From Legionella steelei (GTDB lineage Bacteria; Pseudomonadota; Gammaproteobacteria; Legionellales; Legionellaceae): a DNA stretch of 64,000 bases. Each line of letters starts with the position of its first letter. The stretch's first letter is position 1. Shown here in pieces: positions 1 through 8,663 of the stretch. The stretch is from positions 1,795,070 through 1,859,069 of the forward strand of contig NZ_LNYY01000019.1 in the NCBI RefSeq assembly GCF_001468005.1. Reading direction: 5' to 3'. A model generated the notes under the pieces. It ran no database searches, had not been told where the DNA came from, and saw nothing but the letters and a program-made list of their open reading frames with translations. A program made the position numbers and the translations under genes.

Positions 1-986
1 CCATCTTCTGGATTGAGGATATATGCAGCAAGAGATCCTGTACCTGCAAAGCCAACCATATAACCATCTTGAATGAGTAATTGTAATTGTTTTATTCGCT
101 CTTTATCATTGATGGGAATATTTTGTACATGGTGGTAGCCTGCTTGTTTCATCCAACGGTTTACTTCATGATGCGTGGTCACACCAAAAAGCTGTTTGGC
201 AAGCTCAGCACCTTCTGCACTGTAACCAACAGTTGTGTTTTCTGAAGAGCGTATCCCATTTAAAATAATGTGATCCACATCATGAAGCGTATCTCCCGCT
301 GAGCTTTTTTTATTTGCCACGGCTTGGGTTACCTCAATTCGCAAAACACCTTCTTTTCCGGCAAATTCTTTAAGATCACAAACTCCTGTTGCGGCTAATT
401 CAGCGGTTATTTTCACATATTTCAAGGGATTAAATAGGGCCATATTGTGCACAAATGCATTCACACCACAGACCTGATCATCACGCTGATTAATATAGCG
501 AGGGTCCAATACACGAATCATCATCTGTAATGTAAGTAGGTCACGATCAAAATTTTTAAATTTAAGCGGATCTACTTTATTTAGAAAATTGTCGCCCTGA
601 TAATCTTCGTAATGACACTTTATTGAATTTAATAAAGGAAATTCTTCGAGAACTCCACGGATGGCCTCTTGTTCACCAGTTAAAAAAGCAAATGCTTCAA
701 GCTGTTTCGCTACGGTATATAACTTAGGGTTATTTTTACCGTACCAATCATTTTGAGTGTCTCTAAGATGCTCTTGGTATTTTTGCAATAAAATTTTTGC
801 TAATTTTTGTACATAAGCTTTTGATAAAGGCGCATCGTCTTCATTGCCACAAATTTGTGTTACTTCATCTAAAACACGCAAATAATCCTGATATGACGTG
901 GCCTTTCTACCGTCGGTGAAAGTCGCATCAAATATTGGCTGTCCATCGTCTCCATAGGTTAAAAAGTCTGTTAAAGGAAAACCCAT
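1..986 (-). CDS. Cysteine-peptidase-like effector candidate, C-terminus cut by window edge
   Basis: The gene starts with the ATG complementary to 984-986 and stays open to base 1, giving at least 328 residues without the C-terminus. I do not recognise a named family. Residues 167-180 carry a Q-x5-CG-x-NAF block with Cys173, and Gln167 lies six residues upstream, the oxyanion-Gln/Cys spacing of papain-type and C39-like peptidases. The last visible part, around residues 305-320 (QDGYMVGFAGTGSL), resembles the strand before the catalytic His in such folds, but that His would lie beyond the window. There is no signal peptide or membrane segment. An orphan soluble protein of this style in Legionella is often a Dot/Icm substrate; that is inference. 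The protease reading is tentative. Confidence 0.6.
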   Translation of the reverse strand, partial: MGFPLTDFLTYGDDGQPIFDATFTDGRKATSYQDYLRVLDEVTQICGNEDDAPLSKAYVQKLAKILLQKYQEHLRDTQNDWYGKNNPKLYTVAKQLEAFAFLTGEQEAIRGVLEEFPLLNSIKCHYEDYQGDNFLNKVDPLKFKNFDRDLLTLQMMIRVLDPRYINQRDDQVCGVNAFVHNMALFNPLKYVKITAELAATGVCDLKEFAGKEGVLRIEVTQAVANKKSSAGDTLHDVDHIILNGIRSSENTTVGYSAEGAELAKQLFGVTTHHEVNRWMKQAGYHHVQNIPINDKERIKQLQLLIQDGYMVGFAGTGSLAAYILNPED

Positions 987-1133
987 AATGACCCCAAACA
1001 AAATAATCATCATTCATGAATGAGCAGATAACGAGACGTTATTTAGGAAAATAAGCCATGCTACTCTTCACTTGTAATGATAAGTATAGTTAAAAATTTA
1101 GGTAGATGGTCTTTTTGAATAGAAATGTAATAT

Positions 1134-1210
1134 GTAGCCTGGGTGTAGCGCGGTGAAACCCGGGGGCTTTGCACCAATTTCCCGGGCTCTGCTGCGCCAC
1201 ATCCAGGTTA
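1134..1210. repeat. Dispersed CCTGGGTG-type palindromic repeat, copy 1
   Basis: An imperfect inverted repeat about 77 bases long. The left end GTAGCCTGG matches the reverse complement of the right end with one mismatch, and an inner GCGC-containing arm pairs as well. It abuts the iolE stop codon and could act as a transcript end. Related elements occur at 13198-13254, 26835-26883 and 42791-42870. Confidence 0.7.
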
Positions 1211-2092
1211 CTCTATGTACTGCTGTAAAAGCGCAAATGCTTTTTTCGCGTACTCAAGTGGAGGCGCTTTGGCAGGATCCTGTTCTGCTTCAACGATCAT
1301 CCATCCAGAATATTGATTTTTTTGCATCATGTTAATGATGGGCGCGAATTCAAGCGCACCATCGCCAGGAACAGTGAAGACTCCTGCGCGCACCGCATCC
1401 ATAAAGTTCATGTGCTCGTTTTTCACTTTATCGAGCACCTCAATGCGAATGTCCTTTAAATGAACGTATAAAATGCGCTCCTTGTATTTATTGATTAAAT
1501 TAAGTGAATCAATATCTGCAAATGCAGCATGCCCAGTATCCAGTAATAACGAAACCAATTGCGGGCTTGTATTTGCCATTAAATAATCGATTTCATGCTC
1601 ATAAAAAACTCCTGTTCCCGCATGGTAGTGATAAACAAGTTGCATATTAAAATCATGGGCAATGCGCCCCATAGCATGCAATCCTTGAATCAGCGCCTCC
1701 CACTGCTCTGCACTAAACTCCGGCTTATGTGGGCTGAGAATAGGGCGCTTTGTTCCTTGAATCGCATGCCCACATTCACATACATTGATAAACGATGCGC
1801 CCATCGCTCTCATAAAACTTAAATGATCCATAAATCGTGATAAGGTGTGTTCATACTGATCTGGCTCAGTAAAAAAAGTACTGAACCACGCGCTCGATAA
1901 TTGTAAGCCATGCTCAGTTAATGCTTTTTTTAAAATAGAAACATCGCGCGGGTATTTATTTCCTAATTCGGTCCCGACATAACCTGCCGCTGACATTTCA
2001 CTAATACATTGTTCAAAACTAATCTCTTTACCCAATTCAGGATCATCATCATTGCACCAATTAATTGGCGCAATTCCCAGTTTAATGCGCAT
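1208..2092 (-). CDS. iolE: Myo-inosose-2 dehydratase
   Basis: A 294-residue protein that dehydrates 2-keto-myo-inositol to 3D-(3,5/4)-trihydroxycyclohexane-1,2-dione, the second step of inositol catabolism. It begins MRIKLGIAPINWCNDDDPE, the usual IolE N-terminus (sugar isomerase/AP-endonuclease TIM barrel). Metal-binding acidic and His residues lie in LLLDTGHAAFADID, YVHLKD and the C-terminal WMIVEAEQD. An upstream in-frame ATG at 2221 would add 43 residues encoded inside the inserted repeat, so I place the start at 2092. It is the last gene of the iol operon and is separated from iolD by that insertion. Expression from the operon promoter therefore has to pass through the element. Confidence 0.95.
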   Translation of the reverse strand: MRIKLGIAPINWCNDDDPELGKEISFEQCISEMSAAGYVGTELGNKYPRDVSILKKALTEHGLQLSSAWFSTFFTEPDQYEHTLSRFMDHLSFMRAMGASFINVCECGHAIQGTKRPILSPHKPEFSAEQWEALIQGLHAMGRIAHDFNMQLVYHYHAGTGVFYEHEIDYLMANTSPQLVSLLLDTGHAAFADIDSLNLINKYKERILYVHLKDIRIEVLDKVKNEHMNFMDAVRAGVFTVPGDGALEFAPIINMMQKNQYSGWMIVEAEQDPAKAPPLEYAKKAFALLQQYIE

Positions 2093-2121
2093 AAATAATT
2101 CCTTAATATTAAGACAATATA

Positions 2122-2263
2122 AGACTTCTTTCGAAACTCGCTGCAGTAAGTAACGTGCGAGGAGAAACGGAGCGCAGAATCGGAGTGTACACGCAAGTAC
2201 ATGAGGATTCGAGCACCGCATCGACGAAGCAATTTGCCACTGCAGCGAGTTTCGAAGAAGTCT
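2122..2263. mobile_element. MITE-like element with 25-26 bp terminal inverted repeats between iolD and iolE
   Basis: Bases 2122-2147 and 2239-2263 are inverted copies of each other, differing by one extra T in the left arm. Both contain the core TCGAAACTCGCTGCAGT. The interior of about 90 bp has no credible gene. The right end overlaps the iolD stop codon, so the last codons and stop of iolD may have been set by the insertion. No transposase is present. The length and ends fit a non-autonomous miniature element; whether it is mobile is inferred. Confidence 0.75.
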
Positions 2264-4130
2264 ATTCTCTAACCTGTTTCAGTTGTTCCTGCATCATTTG
2301 ATGTGCCTTAGTCACTTCAGCAGAATTAGATATTTCTGCAACGCCTACACGCCACCAAGTTTGATATCCAGAGCTCATAGTCTTAGGCAATATGGGTAAG
2401 ACAATCACTGAGGAGGTTTCTTCATTACGCGCAGCATGCATCACCACTGCCAATTGCTCATAAGAATCTGCAAAAAAGGCTTTAGCACCCAATCCTTCGG
2501 CATATTTAACAAAATCAATCGGTAAATAATCTCCAGACAATTTCTTGGTTTTAGCTTCTCGATAGCGAAACTCATTACCAAAACCTTGGCTGCCCTGGCT
2601 TTCCTGTAAATTTCTAATACATTGAAAACCATGATTATTAAAAAGAATAATCGTTATTTTCTTACCTTCTTGAATGCTGGTAAGCAACTCGGAATGCATC
2701 ATGACAAAACTGCCATCACCGACCAAAACATACACTTCACCAGCATTGTTTTCCTTAGCGAGCCTAACACCTAAGCCTGCTGCAACTTCATAACCCATAC
2801 AGGAATAAGCATATTCCAAATGATAATCTTTAGGTTTTTTGGATTTCCACAGACGGTGCAAATCCCCAGGTAAACTACCTGCAGCACAAATAATGACATC
2901 ATCTTCCGTGACCATCTCGTTTAATATACTCAGTACTTTGGTTTGCGATAAACCCTCTTGTTCAGCAGGAGTCACCGTAGCAATACGTTGTAATTCCTGT
3001 TGCCATTCATTTTGATAATGCAGCACCCTTTGCTGATATTCTTTAGACGTTTGATAGTTTCCTAATTTTGTCCCTATTTGCTCTAAACCTGTTTTTGCAT
3101 CGCCCTTCAACATCAAGCCATCCATTTTGATTGCATCAAAACGAGAGACGTTGAGATGCATGATCCGGCACTCTTCATTTTTAAAACCCCATTTGGATGC
3201 GGTAGTAAAATCTTGTAACCGTGAACCAATCACGAAAATCACATCCGCTTGCGCAGCAAGAACATTAGCAACTTCAGATCCTGTAACACCTATTCCCCCC
3301 ACGTTCAAGGGATGACGCTCAGGCAAAGCACTTTTTCCAGCCTGTGTTTCAGCTACTGGAATTTTATGCTGCTGTGCAAATTGCGATAAAACCTCAGTAG
3401 CAAATGAATAATGTATCCCACCGCCTGCAATAATGAGTGGTTTTTTTGCATTGCGAATCAGTTGAATTGCTTCCTCAAGTGCACGTTCACTAATCGGTTC
3501 TCTATCAATATGCCATAATCGTTTTTTGAAAAAAGAAGCATCATAATCATATGCCTCAGATTGCACATCCTGAGGTAAGCATAAAGTCACCGTACCCGTT
3601 TCAGCAGGATCAGTTAAAACCCTCATCGCATTGATACATGCTGTCATCAATTGTTCGGGACGCGCAATTCGGTCCCAATATTTACTTACTGGTTTGAAGC
3701 AATCATTCACTGAGAGCGTGTAATCGTGAGCCACTTCAAGCTGTTGTAAGACGGGATCCGGTTGTCTGCAGCTGAATGTATCCCCAGGCAGTAACAACAA
3801 AGGAATTCTGTTGGTGGTTGCTGTAGCGGCAGCAGTAATCATATTCGTCGCCCCCGGTCCTATGGACGACGTACAGGCAAAAATGCTTAATCTATTTTTT
3901 TGTTTTGCGTACGCGCTAGCAGCATGAGCCATTCCTTGTTCATTATGGCCTTGATAATAAGTTAAACCATAATTATCGTATTCAAGCGCCTCACCCAAAC
4001 CCGTCACATTGCCATGCCCAAAAATTCCAAATACTCCCGCTACAAATTGATGTTCTTTGCCATCCATAACGACATATTGATTCGCTAAAAACCGCAATAA
4101 AGCCTGAGCCATTGTTAATCGAATTTTCAT
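2262..4130 (-). CDS. iolD: 3D-(3,5/4)-trihydroxycyclohexane-1,2-dione hydrolase (ThDP-dependent)
   Basis: A 622-residue thiamin-diphosphate enzyme that opens the inositol-derived ring to 5-deoxyglucuronate. The order is N-terminal PYR domain with the conserved Glu region (NEQGMAHAASAYAK), central domain, and C-terminal PP domain with the ThDP/Mg motif GDGSFVMMHSELLTS followed by FNNHGFQ. The start at 4130 is preferred over 4136 because AAGGA lies five bases upstream of it, while the 4136 ATG overlaps that site. It lies 16 bases downstream of iolCB in the same operon. The stop codon overlaps the end of the inverted-repeat element. Length is normal for IolD. Confidence 0.95.
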   Translation of the reverse strand: MKIRLTMAQALLRFLANQYVVMDGKEHQFVAGVFGIFGHGNVTGLGEALEYDNYGLTYYQGHNEQGMAHAASAYAKQKNRLSIFACTSSIGPGATNMITAAATATTNRIPLLLLPGDTFSCRQPDPVLQQLEVAHDYTLSVNDCFKPVSKYWDRIARPEQLMTACINAMRVLTDPAETGTVTLCLPQDVQSEAYDYDASFFKKRLWHIDREPISERALEEAIQLIRNAKKPLIIAGGGIHYSFATEVLSQFAQQHKIPVAETQAGKSALPERHPLNVGGIGVTGSEVANVLAAQADVIFVIGSRLQDFTTASKWGFKNEECRIMHLNVSRFDAIKMDGLMLKGDAKTGLEQIGTKLGNYQTSKEYQQRVLHYQNEWQQELQRIATVTPAEQEGLSQTKVLSILNEMVTEDDVIICAAGSLPGDLHRLWKSKKPKDYHLEYAYSCMGYEVAAGLGVRLAKENNAGEVYVLVGDGSFVMMHSELLTSIQEGKKITIILFNNHGFQCIRNLQESQGSQGFGNEFRYREAKTKKLSGDYLPIDFVKYAEGLGAKAFFADSYEQLAVVMHAARNEETSSVIVLPILPKTMSSGYQTWWRVGVAEISNSAEVTKAHQMMQEQLKQVRE

Positions 4131-4146
4131 AAACATCCTTTATAAT

Positions 4147-6027
4147 CTAAGTCTTTTTCCACACCCTGTTATTTGCTTTGCTTGTTCGTGTCCACTCGTG
4201 CTCTTTAATAAAAGTGGGCAGAGTATAAGGATTGTCTTGTAAATGACGTATAAACCAAAGTGTATAAAGAGCATATCCTGGTGCCGCGCAATGCGCATGA
4301 CTCTGACCCTTGGCAATATGGTACGTATCATAATTCTCAATACGCAAAACCTCTTTTCCATTCTCACCAAATGCATAACCCTGGGGTTCAGAAAAACGGT
4401 AATGATAGATTTCCGGTTGGTCATGATAATGAGAAGGATAACTTGACCAACGTCCTTGAAAGGTAATAATTTCGCCAACCACCAAATTAGACTCTGGCCT
4501 GTTGCGTTTATCAAACACCGTCCTCACAATACGATAAGAGCTATCATCTAAGATATCTTTTCCTCGATTATCCAACTCCAAAAGATTAGATTGATTAAAT
4601 AATAAAGGCGCAAATGCGGCATGATTCTCTGTTTCAATAAGTAAAATCTCACAATCGCTCAACGCGTCAACCGCAGCTCTTTGCCCTGCAGGACAATGTA
4701 GAACAACCGGTTCTTGGGAAAAATAATCGTAGCGCTCAGCATGCTGGCTTTGATTGGCATAATGAAATACCACTTTTCCCGTCATTAATAATGCCGCGAA
4801 TTCATAATGATCATTGAATAAATATTTTTGCCCCGCATTTAATTTAAGCGAACTAAAATTCATGCCCTCATGAGATAAGGAATCCAATGTCACAATGGTA
4901 TTCAATCCTTGAGTAAAACCGTGTGGATTTTTAATAAGAAGCTGTGGATTTTTCGGTGTGTTCTTTTGATGTAATTGAGCCAAATAAGTACTTTCCCAAA
5001 TCCGCGGCTCGGCATCAAAATGCTGTATAAAATAATCTAATTCTTCTTTATAGGGTATCGCTGGAGCACAACCATGACGAGTAACGACCAAAGCCCCACA
5101 GGCATTTGCATAAGCCGTCGCTGCCTCCCAAGATGTTCCTTGTAACAACGACGATAAAAGACCTGCCATAAATCCATCACCAGCGCCAAGTACATTAAGG
5201 ACTTCGACAGGAAATGGCTTAGAGGCCAAGGGTTGACTATTACCCGCAAAATAAACTTCAGCGCCTTTTTCACCGCGCTTGAGTACGATGGGCGCCCTGC
5301 TCAATGCACGAATGTTCTTGAGTGCGCTATGAATTTCATCACAGCCACCAGCAATACAAATTTCCTCTTCAGTACCTACAATTAAATCACAAAAAGACAA
5401 AATGCGTTGGTAGATTTGACTTACCTTCATGCTTGCGCAGTATCGTGTTTCTCCATTCCCGCGGGTGGTCAGTCCCCAAAGTACCGGACGATAATCCAAA
5501 TCAAGAACTATTGCAGTTTCTGTATGTCTTGCAAGCTGAATCACCTCTTCTGTAGTGTGCAAGATGGCATCGGTAGATAGACCAGTGCCGGTTATTAAAA
5601 TGGCTTTGGTCTGTTGTAATATGCTTTTGTTAATTTGCTGCGACTTAATTTGCATGTCAGCACAATCAGTACGATAAAACATTAAGGGAAATTCATGGGG
5701 TGGTTTAATACCCAGCAATACGAGTCCAGTCAAATGCTCTGGGGTTTCACATAATAAATCGGTATTGACGCCCTCACGTTCTAATTCATTTTTTAAAAAA
5801 CGTCCCATCTCATCCTGACCAACACAAGAAAACATCATGCACTGAAGCCCAAGACGCGCAGTCCCCACCGCAATATTTCCCGCACAACCGCCTAAATATT
5901 TTCTAAAACTCTGTGCCTCACTGAGTGATACGCCAATTTGCTCTGCATACAAATCGACTGCCACACGTCCCATACAAATCAAATCAACAGGTCTATTCGC
6001 ATCAAAATAAAATGGTGGATAAGTCAT
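4147..6027 (-). CDS. iolCB: Fused 5-dehydro-2-deoxygluconokinase / 5-deoxy-glucuronate isomerase (IolC-IolB)
   Basis: A 626-residue bifunctional protein. Residues about 1-330 are a PfkB/ribokinase-family kinase, with the N-terminal GG motif in KYLGGCAGNIAVGTA and the C-terminal VLGAGDGFMAGLL holding the catalytic Asp near residue 283. Residues about 355-610 are a cupin-type IolB isomerase with a metal-binding SHYHDQPEIYHYRF block near 530-545 and SHAHCAAPGYALYTLW. It would convert 5-deoxyglucuronate to 2-deoxy-5-keto-gluconate and then phosphorylate it. The order of the halves (C then B) is the reverse of the reaction order. It is spaced 7 bases from iolG and 16 from iolD. No IolJ aldolase or IolA gene lies in this operon. 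Confidence 0.95.
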   Translation of the reverse strand: MTYPPFYFDANRPVDLICMGRVAVDLYAEQIGVSLSEAQSFRKYLGGCAGNIAVGTARLGLQCMMFSCVGQDEMGRFLKNELEREGVNTDLLCETPEHLTGLVLLGIKPPHEFPLMFYRTDCADMQIKSQQINKSILQQTKAILITGTGLSTDAILHTTEEVIQLARHTETAIVLDLDYRPVLWGLTTRGNGETRYCASMKVSQIYQRILSFCDLIVGTEEEICIAGGCDEIHSALKNIRALSRAPIVLKRGEKGAEVYFAGNSQPLASKPFPVEVLNVLGAGDGFMAGLLSSLLQGTSWEAATAYANACGALVVTRHGCAPAIPYKEELDYFIQHFDAEPRIWESTYLAQLHQKNTPKNPQLLIKNPHGFTQGLNTIVTLDSLSHEGMNFSSLKLNAGQKYLFNDHYEFAALLMTGKVVFHYANQSQHAERYDYFSQEPVVLHCPAGQRAAVDALSDCEILLIETENHAAFAPLLFNQSNLLELDNRGKDILDDSSYRIVRTVFDKRNRPESNLVVGEIITFQGRWSSYPSHYHDQPEIYHYRFSEPQGYAFGENGKEVLRIENYDTYHIAKGQSHAHCAAPGYALYTLWFIRHLQDNPYTLPTFIKEHEWTRTSKANNRVWKKT

Positions 6028-6034
6028 ACTGCCC

Positions 6035-7051
6035 TCAACTCAAAGAAACAGGTAATTTAGTCACTAACGATTGCTTCGCAGCTTGCGCAATGCGCAACGC
6101 CTGTAAACCGTCTCTTCCTGAAACTGGACTTGGGTTATTATGTAGCCACGCATCATAAAATGACTCTAACTCTGCTTTAAAAGCTTGTTGATAACGTTCT
6201 AGAAAAAAGTATTCAGGATTTGCTTGCTCGGTGAGCGTATTGGTGTAATGCATCACGGAATGCTTCAGCTGATTATTTGCCAGTAACATCCCTTCCTTGC
6301 CAAATACCTCAATCCGTTGATCATATCCATAAACAGCCTGACGACTGTTATCAATTACCCCTAAAGCGCCATTAGCAAAACGCATTTGGATAATTGCCGT
6401 ATCGATGTCATCCAATGCTTCAAAATCAGGATTAATCAGTACCGCACCCGTGGCATATACTTCAACAACCTCCGATTGCGTCAGAAAACGTGCCATGTCA
6501 AAATCATGAATGGTCATATCCATAAACAGGCCGCCGGAGGTTGCACAATACTCCTTAGTAGGACAAGCCGGATCACGAGAAGTAATTTTCACAAGATGTA
6601 CTGCACCAATGTCACCTGCTTGCACCTGTCGCTGTAGATGCGAAAAACTGGGATCAAAGCGGCGGTTAAAACCGAGTTGTAACAAGGTATTGTTTGCCTG
6701 AATTGTTTTGAGTACATCCACAATTTCTTCTTCATGCAAGCCAATTGGTTTTTCACAGAAAATGGCCTTTCCGGCGTCACTTGCACCTTTAATCTGTGCT
6801 ACATGTAAATTCGATGGAGACGCAATCAAAATGGCATCTAAATTTTGCTGAGCAAGCACTTCCTCAAAATGAGCGTATTGGCCTGCAATAGATAATTTAT
6901 CTGCCCATGCTCTATCCAGATAAGGATCGGCAATGGCTTGTAACACAAATTGTGGCAAATGGTAGGCGATATTCTCTGCATGCAGTTTACCAATTCGCCC
7001 TGCACCAATAATCCCAATACGACATCTTCTTTGTTGGTTTGTACTGTCCAT
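6035..7051 (-). CDS. iolG: Inositol 2-dehydrogenase
   Basis: A 338-residue GFO/IDH/MocA oxidoreductase that oxidises myo-inositol to 2-keto-myo-inositol with NAD. The N-terminal Rossmann motif GIIGAGRIGKLHAENI, the EKP motif with its catalytic Lys (IFCEKPIG, around residue 100), and DMTIHDFDMARFL with the catalytic His/Asp pair are all present. It is two bases downstream of iolT and 7 upstream of iolCB, so translation is probably coupled. Length is typical. Confidence 0.95.
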   Translation of the reverse strand: MDSTNQQRRCRIGIIGAGRIGKLHAENIAYHLPQFVLQAIADPYLDRAWADKLSIAGQYAHFEEVLAQQNLDAILIASPSNLHVAQIKGASDAGKAIFCEKPIGLHEEEIVDVLKTIQANNTLLQLGFNRRFDPSFSHLQRQVQAGDIGAVHLVKITSRDPACPTKEYCATSGGLFMDMTIHDFDMARFLTQSEVVEVYATGAVLINPDFEALDDIDTAIIQMRFANGALGVIDNSRQAVYGYDQRIEVFGKEGMLLANNQLKHSVMHYTNTLTEQANPEYFFLERYQQAFKAELESFYDAWLHNNPSPVSGRDGLQALRIAQAAKQSLVTKLPVSLS

Positions 7052-7053
7052 CT

Positions 7054-8463
7054 CTAATCTCTCACTAATTCAAATTCGTTTGTTTTTATTCCTGGTAATT
7101 CATTACCAATGTCTCTAACTCGTTTACCTGCTAACAAATTCTTTTCTATTTTTTCTAGGGAAGCTCCCGTAGTCTCTGGTACAAAATAGTAAACAAAGAA
7201 AAAGGCGAGCAAGCATAATAAGCCAAATAAAACAAAAGTAAGCACGCCTAAATTTTGATAAATTGCCAGAAAAGAAAGAGAGACCACAAAATTAGCCCCC
7301 CATTGCACCACCGTGGCAATGCTCATTGCAAGACCGCGGATGGATACAGGATAAATTTCAGAGATCAAAACCCAGAATAAAGAACCGACACTAATGCAAT
7401 ACCCCATCACATAGACTGATAGTGCTCCTAAGACCCAAAATTTTTGGCTGGGCACTTCCATATTAAATAACAAACCAACTGCAAAAAGACTGAGTGCAGC
7501 AATGAGCGTCCCACTTAACAATAAGAAACGTCGACCTAATTTATCTACATAAAAAAAGGTCAGGACCGTAAATAAAAAATTAACTACCCCCATACAAAAA
7601 GTAGCTAAAATTGCGTTAGAAACCGGATAAAATCCTGCTGATTCAAAAATCACCGGTCCGTAATACATCACCGCATTGATCCCTGAAAATTGTTGAAATA
7701 TTCCCAAGGCAACTCCTACGGCCAGAACAAAAATAATAGGCGGCTTAAACAATAAATTATATTTGGGTTGAATTGTATTTAAGTTAGTTTGAATTTCATC
7801 AATTTCTTTTTGAATGTTATAACCCACCGGACGAATCCGCTTTAAAGCATGCAATGTCTTATCGATGCCGTATTTTTTCATCAGCCAACGCGGCGAATGA
7901 GGAACAAAATGCATTCCTACAAATAAAATTAAGGCCGGAATGCAGCCTATTCCAAATAAAAATCGCCAGCTGTGCGCAGAGTAATCATGAAAAAAATAGC
8001 CGATTAAATAAGCAATCGCCTGGCCAAAGGTAATCGCCAAACCATTAATTAATACTAAGGTGCCTCTTCTGTTCGGTGGCGCTATTTCTGCGATAAACAG
8101 TGGCGCAATATAAGATGCGATGCCGATACAAATGCCAATGATGAATCGGCCAATTAATAAGAGTATGAGGGAGTGTGTCAGTGCACACAGTGCTGTCCCT
8201 AAAATAAACCCCAAAGCAACTGCTTTCAAAAGATAACGCCGACTTAGTTTATCTGCAAAGAGCCCACTCAAAGGAATACCTAGAACACAACCAAGTAAAC
8301 TGATGCTTACTACTTGAGACCATTGCCATTCTGAAAGGGCTAATTGGGCCATCACCTGATCCTTTACGTCGGCAATTACACTGGAATCAAAACCAAATAA
8401 AAAACCACCAAACCCAGCAATCAAGGCAACAAAAAAAATAAATGAATTAACTCCATCATTCAT
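7054..8463 (-). CDS. iolT: MFS sugar porter, probable myo-inositol transporter
   Basis: A 469-residue, 12-helix member of the sugar porter family. Family signatures include DKLSRRYLL after helix 2, PESPRW-type HSPRWLMKKYG in the central loop, QQFSGINAVMYYGP in helix 7, DKLGRR, and PETTGASLEKIE after helix 12. The start at 8463 has AAGGAAAG seven bases upstream; the longer frame from 8538 has no such site. It is first in the iol operon, so its promoter should lie in 8464-8640. Substrate is inferred from the operon context. Confidence 0.92.
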   Translation of the reverse strand: MNDGVNSFIFFVALIAGFGGFLFGFDSSVIADVKDQVMAQLALSEWQWSQVVSISLLGCVLGIPLSGLFADKLSRRYLLKAVALGFILGTALCALTHSLILLLIGRFIIGICIGIASYIAPLFIAEIAPPNRRGTLVLINGLAITFGQAIAYLIGYFFHDYSAHSWRFLFGIGCIPALILFVGMHFVPHSPRWLMKKYGIDKTLHALKRIRPVGYNIQKEIDEIQTNLNTIQPKYNLLFKPPIIFVLAVGVALGIFQQFSGINAVMYYGPVIFESAGFYPVSNAILATFCMGVVNFLFTVLTFFYVDKLGRRFLLLSGTLIAALSLFAVGLLFNMEVPSQKFWVLGALSVYVMGYCISVGSLFWVLISEIYPVSIRGLAMSIATVVQWGANFVVSLSFLAIYQNLGVLTFVLFGLLCLLAFFFVYYFVPETTGASLEKIEKNLLAGKRVRDIGNELPGIKTNEFELVRD

Positions 8464-8663
8464 AACATCACTTTCCTTAGCATCATCCGTAATCGATGCT
8501 GATGTTATCACCGTATATAGTGAATAAATAGAGGGCAATGAGAATAAATTTAACTAATGTTTTCCTTGGTTTTTTAACATGATGAACATAGTCTATATGA
8601 CCTACGTGAACGTATGCGTGCCTGAGAAATTATTGTCTCTGAGGCTATCTTCTTATAAAATTT

